A stretch of 36,084 nucleotides of DNA from Candidatus Saganbacteria bacterium (GTDB lineage Bacteria; Margulisbacteria; WOR-1; XYC2-FULL-46-14), in the NCBI GenBank assembly GCA_013202975.1, contig JABMQY010000012.1, positions 1-36,084 on the forward strand, in the 5' to 3' direction. Under the pieces are notes generated by a model that saw nothing but the letters and a program-made list of their open reading frames with translations, was not told where the DNA came from and searched no databases. The position numbers and the translations under genes are program-made. Positions 1 through 7,778 of this stretch are shown piece after piece; position 1 is the stretch's first letter; every line of letters starts with the position of its first letter.

Positions 1-49
1 CAAACGGCTCATACCCGTTGTGTCGGCAGTTCGAGTCTGCTCCCAGCCA
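1..49 (+). tRNA. tRNA-Met (CAT), 3' part only
   Basis: The window opens inside a tRNA. Bases 3-7 and 15-19 form the anticodon stem around loop CTCATAC, giving anticodon CAT at 10-12. The T stem is 25-29 with 37-41 around loop TTCGAGT, followed by the 3' acceptor strand CCCAGCC (42-48) and discriminator A49. CCA is not encoded. The anticodon stem lacks the three G-C pairs of an initiator tRNA, so an elongator tRNA-Met is most likely. A tRNA-Ile with lysidine-modified CAT cannot be excluded because the 5' half lies outside the window. Confidence 0.9.
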
Positions 50-66
50 TGCACCGTACGGTGCAT
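49..66. repeat. perfect 18-bp palindrome at the tRNA end
   Basis: ATGCACCGTACGGTGCAT reads the same on both strands and begins on the last base of the tRNA. It has no T-run after it, so it is not a standard terminator. It could be a protein-binding or recombination site, or a processing signal for the tRNA 3' end. Confidence 0.6.
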
Positions 67-151
67 GGCCAGCCATCACCGATCAAGTATATGGCCAGCC
101 ATCACCGATCAAATATATGGCTAGCCTGCCTAGTACCGAATGGTACTAGGC
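65..151. repeat. 26-bp tandem repeat (about 2.5 copies) followed by a 10-bp hairpin
   Basis: Two 26-bp copies, 65-90 and 91-116, differ at one base. A partial third copy follows at 117-126. Each copy carries CAGCCAT, which also occurs at the tRNA 3' end. Directly after is a perfect stem, GCCTAGTACC (128-137) with GGTACTAGGC (142-151), around a GAAT loop. An open reading frame runs through this DNA into the next gene, but that stretch is repeat-derived and unlikely to be coding. Confidence 0.7.
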
Positions 152-180
152 CCCAACAAGTAAAAGCTCCCACAAAAATT

Positions 181-447
181 ATGAATTATTATGTCTATGT
201 CCTAAAAAGCGAAAAAGACAATAAATTCTATATAGGTTATACAGCTAATCTCAAAAAAAGAATTAAAGAACATTTTGAGGGAAAAGTAAAATCAACTTCT
301 TGCAGAAGGCCTTTGAAAGTAATATTCTACGAAGTCTATCCAAATCAAAAGGATGCACTTAGACGAGAAGACTACCTAAAAACATCAAAAGGGAAAACCA
401 CGCTAAGATCAATGCTTAGAGAATATTTATCCAAAATTAGGAATTAA
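181..447 (+). CDS. GIY-YIG nuclease-like protein (YhbQ/UPF0213-type)
   Basis: This is an 88-residue single-domain protein. The N-terminal strand YVYVL and the YIGYT motif (residues 17-21) are the GIY and YIG elements. They are followed by R27, H31 and a later RRED segment that holds the usual acidic residue. Length and pattern match the small stand-alone GIY-YIG proteins of the YhbQ/UPF0213 type, whose role is thought to be DNA processing but is poorly defined. The frame is open back to base 49, but those residues come from the tandem repeats, and the domain starts at the ATG at 181. No clear ribosome binding site is visible before it. It sits alone beside a tRNA and a decayed gene. Confidence 0.85.
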   Translation: MNYYVYVLKSEKDNKFYIGYTANLKKRIKEHFEGKVKSTSCRRPLKVIFYEVYPNQKDALRREDYLKTSKGKTTLRSMLREYLSKIRN

Positions 448-744
448 TATCCACTTAATCCACAAACATCATCCCAACAAGAACCTCTCCTACATTCTCT
501 TGAGGAATTTCGGTCTTAACTTTTTGAGTGGGGAATTAATCTCCATCAAGCATGTGCCGGCTGTTTAATATGCTCATCCAACTTTTTTTCAATAATATTT
601 ACTTTTTTTCCGATATATCCTACTGCACCTTTCACATCTTCAATCTCTGATTTTAACTCTTTTTTCATATCCTGCATCTCAGTCCTTAACACATGATGAA
701 TCCGAAATAAAAAAAGAGGGAATGAAGAAAAAAGAGAGAACAAT
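448..744 (-). other. gap with coding-like fragments, no intact gene
   Basis: No complete gene is supported here. On the minus strand, 546-677 could encode a 43-residue charged, coiled-coil-like peptide starting MQDMKKELKSEIEDVK, but it has no clear ribosome binding site. A further open stretch near 455-535 reads like a protein end (PQENVGEVLVGMMFVD then stop) but has no start codon. With the broken efflux gene next to it, this looks like a decaying region. An expressed small peptide at 546-677 remains possible. Confidence 0.3.
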
Positions 745-1002
745 CTAAGGCTCCATCTGCGACCTGCCAAAAGGGAACTTGCTATCTGGGCCCATGGCGA
801 TGCTTCTGGCAGCATAAAAATAAAGACCGGTTAAGAGGAGACTGATAAAAGAATAAATGCCGTCAAACATTATCATCTGGGATTGTGCCAACCAGCCCCA
901 GATCAGAGCCAATAACGCAAAAAACAATGCCCCGCAGGCAGAGAAAGTTAATATATTTTGCTCATGATGTGTATTCAGATAGTTAGTCCTTTGCAGGATA
1001 AT
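745..1002 (-). pseudogene. remnant of a cation diffusion facilitator transporter
   Basis: The minus-strand frame open from 1002 to a TAG at 745-747 reads like the N-terminus of a cation diffusion facilitator (CDF) metal efflux pump. It has a first membrane helix, then WGWLAQSQMIMFDGIYS with the family's conserved Asp, a second helix, and the loop KFPFGRSQMEP. In intact members the next residues continue into the third helix. Here the codon after EPs Pro is TAG and the frame then closes. Four or more of the usual six helices are missing and no good start codon is visible. This is a dead gene fragment unless the stop is read through. It lies 10 bp from the end of the GH18-like gene. Confidence 0.6.
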
Positions 1003-1012
1003 TCAGGCGCGG

Positions 1013-2080
1013 CTAATCAGCTGCGCCGCAGATGGTTTTACTGAAACCACCCTTAATTGCGTTGGGATCAGCCCCCCACCCTGTCGGCATGTAATCATTG
1101 TTAAGAGACCAGAACATGATCCCCGAAATGTTGCCGTAATTGGTCTGGTCATTTTCCATCGCAGTTATATCAACATTAAGCTGATCTAGTATTGCCTGAT
1201 GGTCATAACTTACAGGAAAAGGCCAACCCAGATCGGGATTAAAAATATTATATTGCCCCCCCGCTCGCTGGTTTGCCACTGTGCCAATAAATATTTTTGT
1301 ACTATCTGGAATAGATAATATGCTCTTGGAATTATTTAAAGCGTTAGCAATTCCCTTAATAAATTCAACATTGTTTTCGTAGTACCCGTTAACAGTAATC
1401 CAGCCCGAGTTATAAGCCTGCACCATTATATAATCAACATACCCATTGGAAATTGCTAAACCATAAGTACTTGTAGTCACAAGACTGCCGCCCGAAGTTA
1501 ATACCAAATTGGTAGGATTTGCGGTATCAACAGCCTGCCCCGAACTAACAAATATTTGCGGCGCAGTGGAAACAGTAAACCCCGCATCCTTAAATCCTTT
1601 TGCCAGGGTATTAATGGTAGCTGCGTCCACACCATTCTCAAGATCAATATCTACCCCGCTTATCGTGCCGTTGGTTAAACTGCTGTTATAAGAATTTACC
1701 TGAGCTACTACATTAGAAACGACCGCACTTGCCCCTCCTGCGGCAGTAATTCCTTCGGGAGTAGCATACTCCCCACCTATACTTAATAGATAGATTGCAT
1801 CACTAGAACCATAGCCCATAAAGGTCTCTATCCATGTAAGATAAGAGGAGTCTATGCTGGTAGTTGTTATATCGCCAAAGGCAAAAATTACTATATCCAA
1901 AGAAGAAACAGCACTTGATGAAATAGTAGTTAAGGAACCGGTCGCCCCTAACTGAATATAGCCGGATTTTTCCATACTAGAGGGAGTAGCCTGTAAATCT
2001 AAAGAGGTTCCGCATCCAAACACACAAAGAAGCAAAAGCATCAGACAAAAAAACAATAAAAATTCTTTTCTAATTTTCAT
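1013..2080 (-). CDS. GH18-like (chitinase-fold) lipoprotein
   Basis: This is a 355-residue protein with a lipoprotein signal: hydrophobic residues 7-22, then VFGC with the lipid-bearing Cys at 23. A TIM-barrel glycoside hydrolase 18-like domain follows. The diagnostic DxDxE-type motif is SGVDIDLENG, with the probable acid Glu at 148. Later barrel strands are YIMVQAYN and ISGIMFWSLNND, typical of the family. It may hydrolyse chitin or peptidoglycan-type N-acetylglucosamine links, or bind them. Substrate is not determined by what is visible. The start at 2080 is chosen because GGAGG lies 7 bases upstream and the signal peptide starts there. The longer open frame to 2149 adds an unlikely leader. 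The gene diverges from the large EF-hand/HEAT gene. Confidence 0.85.
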   Translation of the reverse strand: MKIRKEFLLFFCLMLLLLCVFGCGTSLDLQATPSSMEKSGYIQLGATGSLTTISSSAVSSLDIVIFAFGDITTTSIDSSYLTWIETFMGYGSSDAIYLLSIGGEYATPEGITAAGGASAVVSNVVAQVNSYNSSLTNGTISGVDIDLENGVDAATINTLAKGFKDAGFTVSTAPQIFVSSGQAVDTANPTNLVLTSGGSLVTTSTYGLAISNGYVDYIMVQAYNSGWITVNGYYENNVEFIKGIANALNNSKSILSIPDSTKIFIGTVANQRAGGQYNIFNPDLGWPFPVSYDHQAILDQLNVDITAMENDQTNYGNISGIMFWSLNNDYMPTGWGADPNAIKGGFSKTICGAAD

Positions 2081-2169
2081 TTTGCAACCTCCAAAAATCA
2101 CCCCTTGCGAGTGGGTCATTAAACCTCGAAATTTTCTTTTTCCAAACAATCTTTCCCCAGGTTTTTTGC

Positions 2170-2175
2170 ATTATA
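2170..2175 (-). promoter_or_regulatory. extended -10 promoter for the GH18-like gene
   Basis: On the minus strand the sequence TGTTATAAT is an extended -10 element (TG, one base, TATAAT). No good -35 box is present, as is usual for extended -10 promoters. It predicts a leader of roughly 80 bases before the start at 2080. The leader holds AACCT shortly after the start site, which could pair with the AGGTT of the ribosome binding site, but I recognise no known riboswitch. Confidence 0.45.
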
Positions 2176-2305
2176 ACACCAAACTTTTCATACGGATAGT
2201 CCTTTTTTAACCGGTACAGGGCAAGGTTTCTGAAAATTGAGTGAAATTTCCTCCTTTTAGCTACGATAATAAATTGAACGAATTCTAATAGGAGGAAGGC
2301 GAAAA

Positions 2306-4867
2306 ATGGGAGGATGTACCCCGGCAGCAATTATAAATACAGTTAATAAATGGCAAAATTCGAAGGACTTGCAAAGTTTCTTTTGTGCCAGAGACACAAA
2401 GAATAGAAATGGTAAATGGGACGAAGAAGAGATGAAGTCGCAGGGAGTTAATAAGAAAGAAAGAAAATCGATTCTAGCAGAATACGATCAGGATGGAGAC
2501 AGGGCCATTTCACCCTCAGAAGCAATGGCGGCCTCTAATTCAACCTGCTATATTTGGAACAACTATGCAACCGGAGAGATTGGCAGGCAAAGCGAAAGAG
2601 AGCAGAAAGGCAATTTCTATCAACCGAAAAAAGGTCTTGATGAAGAATTCCATTCACTGCCAAAACACCGGACAAAAACAAAGTTAACAAAAAACACAAA
2701 AATTGGTAAATATCTATATGCCGCAAAAACTGAGATTTCTAAATATGCTGATGGTTCGGTAAAATCCGGCACCCTGGCAAAAGGCGGAATCTTTTTGCAT
2801 TTTTACTCAGGAGACAATCCCTCATTCAAACCGGTCAAATTAAGGGCCGGAATGCAGGTAGAATTTTATAAGGGCGGCACTTTAAAGAGATGGAAACTCA
2901 AGCAGGAATCTTTTTGGAGGTATACCGTTGGAAATATTCCGATTGTTCTTCAATTTGGTATTAAGTTCGAGAACAAAAACACTAAGCATATTTTTAATCT
3001 TATTATCCAAAAAACCCAAGCAATGCCTAGAGGGGTTGAAATAATGTTAGTTGCTTCGGCATTAACTGACGGAAACAAAGTTTTATATGAAAAAAAGGCC
3101 CGAGAAATCCTTAATCTGCTTTATTTGCACGAAGGGAAAGAGAGCTTAAAACAAAATGAGCAATTTAGCAAGAATACTATCAAGAAAACCCTTCTTACCT
3201 GCAAAGAAGCTCCCTTTCTGCTTGATTTTGTCAGACTTCCATTAAAGGCAAGACAACTGCTTATAGCCTATTGCAGCATCGTCCCTACCCTATACTTACT
3301 TTTTAAGGACAAATCTGTCAGAAAGACCTTTCAAAAACTCTCAAGAGTTCCGGGGATCAGGGGTGATGATTTAATCGATTTTTTGAGAGGTCTTGCAAGT
3401 AGTGCAAAATTGATTGATCCAGCCACTGGATATAAACCTAAAAAATATTTCATGGAAGAAGAATTCTATAGCTTTTTGAGAAGAACTGCCAGAATCAGAT
3501 ACCATCAAGTTGAATTTGAGAAAGCTTACAAGATAAAATTTGAGCAAAACAAGAATAATCCTGCTTATTTGGAAGGCGCCTTAAAATCCTCAAATGCTCT
3601 GATCCGAAGAGAAGCGGTGCTGCAACTTGGCAAATTAAAAGTAAGGGAAGATCTAGTTAGAAATATTATCCAATCTGAGGCTGAGGATTTTGAAGTAATC
3701 AAGAACGCTTTTGTTGCCTTAGCAAGCTTTAATACAGATACTGCACAGGCTGTGTATAAAGAACAGATATCAAAGGGAAGCTTTTTGACCCATCTTTACG
3801 CTGGTGAAGCTCTTACAAAACATTTTTCCCTTCGCAGGACAATAAATCTTTTATTTGGGATGATGAATAGCCCCGACATATTTGTACGGGGAGAAGGAGC
3901 CAGTCTATTTAAATATCTGGTAAAAAGAAAAGGATTTAATAAATATAAGTCAAAAGCTAAACAAAAACTCTTAAAAATTGCCTTTCACGATAAAAACATT
4001 TTAGTACGGGCTCTTGCGATTGACTCGTTAGGTCATCTGAAAGATAAACGAATTTTAGCTCAATTGACAAAATTAGAAAAAAGTTCAAGCATTACTATCA
4101 AAATGAAGGCAAAAGAAGCTAGCCGGAGAATAAAGGGAAACTATCCTTGGCCAGCCCTTGTTCATAGAAGTGATCGATTAAGATATTACACTAAATTTTT
4201 TAAGCTGCCGTCACAGTTAGACTGGATTGTTGATAAAGTTCGCGCCAGGGCAAACCAAATCAAAAAGGGAAAAATTCATGTCCTGGAAGTAGGAAGTTCT
4301 ATCGGGCTTGAGCCACTAAGCATGATTATGAGTCTACTGGAAGATTATTCTGCCAATAAATCAAAATGGGGAAGTTTTAATCCTCAAGAAAAGGTAAAAA
4401 TCCTGGCAACCGATATTAATCTTGAAGCGCTGCTTTACCTAAACCGCGGAAGATTCACCAAAACCTCTTTAGATGTTACCGATGAAATGCTTGGAATCGA
4501 ACGCTATGCTAGATTAAAAGGTATTAATCCCGGAAGACTCCAAAGTAAATATTTTGATTATAATTACAAAGATAATAGCTACAGATTTAAAAGTGAATAC
4601 AAAAAAATGCTCGATTTTGAATATTTTAACGTTTTAACACACCATGATCCACTAGCTGTTAAACCATATATTACTGTTTATAATAACGTTGACATGTATT
4701 TTGATATCAAGGGAAGTTTGTATGCAGCTCAAAATATACGCAAAAAAACAGAGAGATATGTAACCTGCCTTTGTAATGCATCAAGGATGTGGTTTGGTTC
4801 AACTATGAAAAAAATTGCTAATTCCGGAAAACATCTCATTCTTTACGATAAAAGCCAAACTAAGTAG
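2306..4867 (+). CDS. multidomain protein: EF-hands, YwqK/MORN-like strands, HEAT repeats, CheR-like methyltransferase
   Basis: This is an 853-residue protein with no signal peptide or membrane segment, so it is probably cytoplasmic. Two EF-hand-like loops lie near residues 30-70. The second, DQDGDRAISPSE, has the Asp 1, 3, 5 and Glu 12 pattern. Residues about 135-200 contain strand pairs of the YwqK/MORN-like kind (KYADGSVKSGTL, EFYKGGTLKRWKL). About 418-611 is a run of HEAT-like helical repeats. From about 612 the end resembles CheR: LEVGSSIGLEPLS is the SAM-binding motif, ATDIN follows, and NNVDMYF replaces the usual RNVLIYF. It has a strong AGGAGGA site before the ATG. The likely activity is SAM-dependent methyl transfer to a protein found by the HEAT scaffold, but no chemotaxis genes are nearby. 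Domain identities are by pattern; the architecture as a whole is unfamiliar to me. Confidence 0.7.
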   Translation: MGGCTPAAIINTVNKWQNSKDLQSFFCARDTKNRNGKWDEEEMKSQGVNKKERKSILAEYDQDGDRAISPSEAMAASNSTCYIWNNYATGEIGRQSEREQKGNFYQPKKGLDEEFHSLPKHRTKTKLTKNTKIGKYLYAAKTEISKYADGSVKSGTLAKGGIFLHFYSGDNPSFKPVKLRAGMQVEFYKGGTLKRWKLKQESFWRYTVGNIPIVLQFGIKFENKNTKHIFNLIIQKTQAMPRGVEIMLVASALTDGNKVLYEKKAREILNLLYLHEGKESLKQNEQFSKNTIKKTLLTCKEAPFLLDFVRLPLKARQLLIAYCSIVPTLYLLFKDKSVRKTFQKLSRVPGIRGDDLIDFLRGLASSAKLIDPATGYKPKKYFMEEEFYSFLRRTARIRYHQVEFEKAYKIKFEQNKNNPAYLEGALKSSNALIRREAVLQLGKLKVREDLVRNIIQSEAEDFEVIKNAFVALASFNTDTAQAVYKEQISKGSFLTHLYAGEALTKHFSLRRTINLLFGMMNSPDIFVRGEGASLFKYLVKRKGFNKYKSKAKQKLLKIAFHDKNILVRALAIDSLGHLKDKRILAQLTKLEKSSSITIKMKAKEASRRIKGNYPWPALVHRSDRLRYYTKFFKLPSQLDWIVDKVRARANQIKKGKIHVLEVGSSIGLEPLSMIMSLLEDYSANKSKWGSFNPQEKVKILATDINLEALLYLNRGRFTKTSLDVTDEMLGIERYARLKGINPGRLQSKYFDYNYKDNSYRFKSEYKKMLDFEYFNVLTHHDPLAVKPYITVYNNVDMYFDIKGSLYAAQNIRKKTERYVTCLCNASRMWFGSTMKKIANSGKHLILYDKSQTK

Positions 4868-4874
4868 GTGATTC

Positions 4875-4903
4875 TTGTATTTCCCCACCTTTTGGTTTAG
4901 AAT
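4875..4903 (+). promoter_or_regulatory. probable promoter of the tilS-fol-tsa operon, leaderless
   Basis: TTGTAT at 4875-4880 and TAGAAT at 4898-4903 are separated by 17 bp. The ATG at 4910 starts 7 bases after the end of the -10 box, so the transcript probably begins at or within a base of the start codon. No ribosome binding site is present. Confidence 0.45.
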
Positions 4904-4909
4904 GAATTT

Positions 4910-5203
4910 ATGAGTAAATTTGGAGAAAAACTCCTGGTTCTGACAGCTTACCTGTTCTTCGTTCCGTCGCTATATATTATCCTAACAGATAGAAGACATG
5001 ATCCTTATTGCAGCCTTCATGCTGCCCAGGCATTCCTGCTTTGGATTATTTTTCTTCTTCTCTATGTTCTTATCCCTGATATGAGGTACAATCTAATTAT
5101 ATTGATATCCCTGTGGGTATCAATAACAATAATGGGCTTTTATACAACAACGAAGGAAAAGGCCAGAATTCCCCTGATCTCAAATTTGGCCGAGAAATTA
5201 TGA
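4910..5203 (+). CDS. small membrane protein, DUF4870-like
   Basis: This is a 97-residue protein with about three hydrophobic segments: residues 8-25, 40-57 and 60-78. Between the first two is HAAQAFLLW, which resembles the H-x-x-Q-A motif of DUF4870-type small membrane proteins. Function is unknown. It is the first gene of the plus-strand housekeeping operon, and its stop codon overlaps the tilS start as ATGA, which implies translational coupling. The start lacks a ribosome binding site, in line with a leaderless message. Confidence 0.65.
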   Translation: MSKFGEKLLVLTAYLFFVPSLYIILTDRRHDPYCSLHAAQAFLLWIIFLLLYVLIPDMRYNLIILISLWVSITIMGFYTTTKEKARIPLISNLAEKL

Positions 5204-6588
5204 TTAAACAACAATTTCTGCAAACGATAAAAGAATATAAAATGATTGCTCCAAAAGATATTATCATTGTCGGCCTGTCCGGAGGGGCTGACTCGGTTGC
5301 GCTGCTGTACTTACTTAACGAATATAAAAATGAGCTGGATATTACCCTCTATGTTGCACATTTAAATCACTTATTAAGGCATGATGCCGGAATCGACCAA
5401 AATTTTGTAGAAAATATATGTAAAAATCTCGGCATCACCTGTTTTACTGAAGCAATCGATGTAGCGGCCTATGCAGAAAAGAACAAACTCAATCTTGAAA
5501 ATGCCGCCAGAAAACTGCGTTATAATTTTTATTACCGCACCGCTTCAAAAGTCGGGGCCAATAAGATCTCACTGGGACACACAGCAGATGATAATGTTGA
5601 AACATTTTTAATGCACCTTTTGCGCGGAGCCGGATTAAAGGGCTTAAGCGGAATTCCGCCTCTAAGGGGAAATATTATTCGGCCGCTAATTAAAATCTGG
5701 CGCAGGGATATTGAAAAATTCACCGCATCGCTTAAGGTAGTTCCAAGAATTGACCATACCAATTATGAATCAAAATACCTGCGCAACAGGGTACGTCTAA
5801 AATTGATTCCACAGCTTAAGATCTACAATCTAAACATTAAGCAAATCCTGCTCCAGACCATTCTTCTTTTGACAGAAGATGCCCAGTTTCTTGAAACCAG
5901 AGTAAAAGAAGCACTTAAAGAAGTTACCATTACTGAAAAAGAATATCAGATCGAATTAGATATCAGCAGATTACGAGCTCTTGAAGCGCCGGTGCAGGGA
6001 CATCTTATCCGCGCTGCTATTGAAAAATTAAAAGGAAACCTGTCAGAATTAGCCTTTTCACATATTCATGATATTTCAAAAAACCTCTCTTCAACCGAGG
6101 GCTGGGAGCTGCATCTTCCGGATAAGATTTTCGCAATCGGGAACAGGAATAAGCTGCTTATTTCAAAAGAAAAACCCCCTGCCCCTACTAAAAAATCGTT
6201 TCATTACAAAATGTCTGTTCCGGGTCAGGTGATAATTGAAGAAACCAATACAATTATCACCGCTTCTCTTCATGAAGATATAAATAAAGACGAAATTGAA
6301 GGATCATCCAACACTACCGTATTTGTTGATTTTGAAGAAGTCGGCAGAGAACTAATCATACGCTCCCGCCGGAATGGAGACCGTTTTTATCCACTGGGAA
6401 TGAAAGGCGCCAAAAAATTACAGGATTTCTTCGTTGACAATAAAGTCCCAAAGGAAGAGCGGGACATCATACCTGTTATAGAATCCCAGGGAAGAATCAT
6501 CTGGGTTGCCGGACAGCGCATAGATGAAAGAGTTAAGGTCGACAAGAAAACGGACAAAGCAGTAAGGCTCACTCTGCAAAAACTTTAG
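5200..6588 (+). CDS. tilS: tRNA(Ile)-lysidine synthetase
   Basis: TilS attaches lysine to C34 of tRNA-Ile(CAT) using ATP so that it reads AUA codons. This 462-residue protein has the PP-loop ATP motif SGGADS at residues 27-32, the downstream LGHTADDNVET segment, and a full C-terminal TilS domain (RSRRNGDRFYPLGMKG, then KLQDFF and IDERVKV). Length matches the long, three-domain form. The start at 5200 forms ATGA with the stop of the preceding gene. The frame is open further upstream but that part overlaps the membrane protein. The next gene begins five bases after its stop. Confidence 0.95.
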   Translation: MIKQQFLQTIKEYKMIAPKDIIIVGLSGGADSVALLYLLNEYKNELDITLYVAHLNHLLRHDAGIDQNFVENICKNLGITCFTEAIDVAAYAEKNKLNLENAARKLRYNFYYRTASKVGANKISLGHTADDNVETFLMHLLRGAGLKGLSGIPPLRGNIIRPLIKIWRRDIEKFTASLKVVPRIDHTNYESKYLRNRVRLKLIPQLKIYNLNIKQILLQTILLLTEDAQFLETRVKEALKEVTITEKEYQIELDISRLRALEAPVQGHLIRAAIEKLKGNLSELAFSHIHDISKNLSSTEGWELHLPDKIFAIGNRNKLLISKEKPPAPTKKSFHYKMSVPGQVIIEETNTIITASLHEDINKDEIEGSSNTTVFVDFEEVGRELIIRSRRNGDRFYPLGMKGAKKLQDFFVDNKVPKEERDIIPVIESQGRIIWVAGQRIDERVKVDKKTDKAVRLTLQKL

Positions 6589-6593
6589 CAACA

Positions 6594-7073
6594 ATGCATA
6601 TTCTAGAAATCCACAATCTCGAAGAAGCAAGGGCCGAATTAAACAAAATAAAACCCGACAGAGCAGGGATTGCTATTATGGCTCCAAAAGCTGTTTTTCG
6701 GACCATTAAAATAAAAGATATCCCCCCTACTGTAAGCAATATTATTAAACAGGAAATGCTGGCGCTGGGCGCTGAAGCGGCAAATATGCGAGGAGCTATC
6801 AATCATTCTGTAAAAAAAAGCGACCTTCTGCTGATGGGGACCCTGCAGCAATATATGGGACTAATAAAAATATTAAAAAAACATTCTTTCGGCCTGCCCC
6901 AATTAGCGCAAGATCTTAAGAAAACACTTAAAGAGTATGATAAGAAATCCATTTTTCACATTGCCGGAAAAAACTGGAAACTGGGAATGAAAACCTATGT
7001 TATGGGAATCCTAAACACAACACCGGACTCTTTTCTGACGGAGGCAAATACTTTAGCGCCAAAAACGCCATAA
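6594..7073 (+). CDS. folP: dihydropteroate synthase, N-terminal part (frameshifted folP)
   Basis: This 159-residue frame holds the first part of dihydropteroate synthase, which condenses p-aminobenzoate with the pterin diphosphate in folate synthesis. Residues 1 to about 130 match the N-terminal extension known in some clostridial and thermophile FolP proteins (MAPKAVFRTIKIKDIP, KQEMLALGAEAANMRGAIN). The catalytic barrel then begins with MGILNTTPDSF at about residues 137-147. At 7031-7034 the frame slips: the expected SDGGKYFSAKNAINHG continues in the -1 frame, while this frame runs to a stop at 7073. One T added to the run of four T's would restore one long protein of about 395 residues with the following frame. 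Confidence 0.8.
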   Translation: MHILEIHNLEEARAELNKIKPDRAGIAIMAPKAVFRTIKIKDIPPTVSNIIKQEMLALGAEAANMRGAINHSVKKSDLLLMGTLQQYMGLIKILKKHSFGLPQLAQDLKKTLKEYDKKSIFHIAGKNWKLGMKTYVMGILNTTPDSFLTEANTLAPKTP

Positions 7074-7087
7074 ATCACGGATTAAAA

Positions 7088-7777
7088 ATGATAGATGAGG
7101 GTGCAGATATTATCGACATTGGAGGAGAATCGACCCGTCCGGGGTCAGAGGCCGTGCCGGCAAAAGAACAGATTAAAAGAGTTATTCCGGTAATTAAAAA
7201 ACTTTCAAAAAGTATTCCCGTTTCAATTGATACCTATAAATCCGAAGTAGCCAAGGCAGCCCTTAATGAAGGAGCATGTATGGTCAATGATATCAGCGGG
7301 CTGCATTTTGACAAAAAAATGGGTTCGGTAGTTGCAGCATTCAAAGCCGGTATTACGATTATGCATATCCAGGGTACCCCCAAAAATATGCAAATAAAAC
7401 CGCATTATGATGATTTAATTGCCGAAATAATTAATTATTTAAATAAAGGGCTTGCAATTGCCGAAAATACTGGTATACTAAATGACCGAATAATGCTTGA
7501 TCCGGGATTTGGCTTTGGGAAGACAATTAGTCACAACCTTGAAATACTGAAACGATTAAGGGAAATTAAAAGCCTGGGGTATCCAATCCTGATCGGAACT
7601 TCCCGCAAGTCAGCCATTGGGCAGGTCTTAAATCTGCCGGTTGAAGAAAGACTGGAAGGAACAGCTGCAACAGTAGCAATAGCTATTCAAAACGGGGCAG
7701 ACATAATACGAGTCCATGATGTTTTGCAGATGAAAAGGGTTGCAGAAATGACTGATGCCATAACAAGGAGGCCTTAA
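7088..7777 (+). CDS. folP: dihydropteroate synthase, C-terminal part (frameshifted folP)
   Basis: This frame carries most of the DHPS barrel: DIIDIGGESTRPGS, VSIDTYKSEVAKAALNEG, MVNDISGL, MLDPGFGFGKT, PILIGTSRKS and RVHDV, all classic motifs. The frame is open upstream of the ATG at 7088 and extends the homology back to the slip at 7031-7034, so 7088 is only the first Met in this frame, not the natural start. Without the N-terminal strand and the NTTPDSF loop this piece alone should not be an active enzyme. Read with 6594-7073 it is one folP gene. The gene ends two bases before the folK start. Confidence 0.8.
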   Translation: MIDEGADIIDIGGESTRPGSEAVPAKEQIKRVIPVIKKLSKSIPVSIDTYKSEVAKAALNEGACMVNDISGLHFDKKMGSVVAAFKAGITIMHIQGTPKNMQIKPHYDDLIAEIINYLNKGLAIAENTGILNDRIMLDPGFGFGKTISHNLEILKRLREIKSLGYPILIGTSRKSAIGQVLNLPVEERLEGTAATVAIAIQNGADIIRVHDVLQMKRVAEMTDAITRRP

Positions 7778-7778
7778 G

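Noticed and set aside
49-180. N-terminal 44 residues of the open frame leading into the GIY-YIG gene
   Set aside because: They are encoded by the end of the tRNA, tandem repeats and a hairpin, and the domain is complete from the ATG at 181.
2081-2305. Possible riboswitch in the divergent gap; ACAGGGCAAGG looked like part of a cyclic di-GMP aptamer
   Set aside because: The second conserved part of that aptamer (GACGCAAAGC-like) is missing on both strands and the order of helices does not fit.
2070-2330. Minus-strand 86-residue frame upstream of the GH18-like gene
   Set aside because: It overlaps the starts of both flanking genes and the promoter, and resembles no protein that I know.
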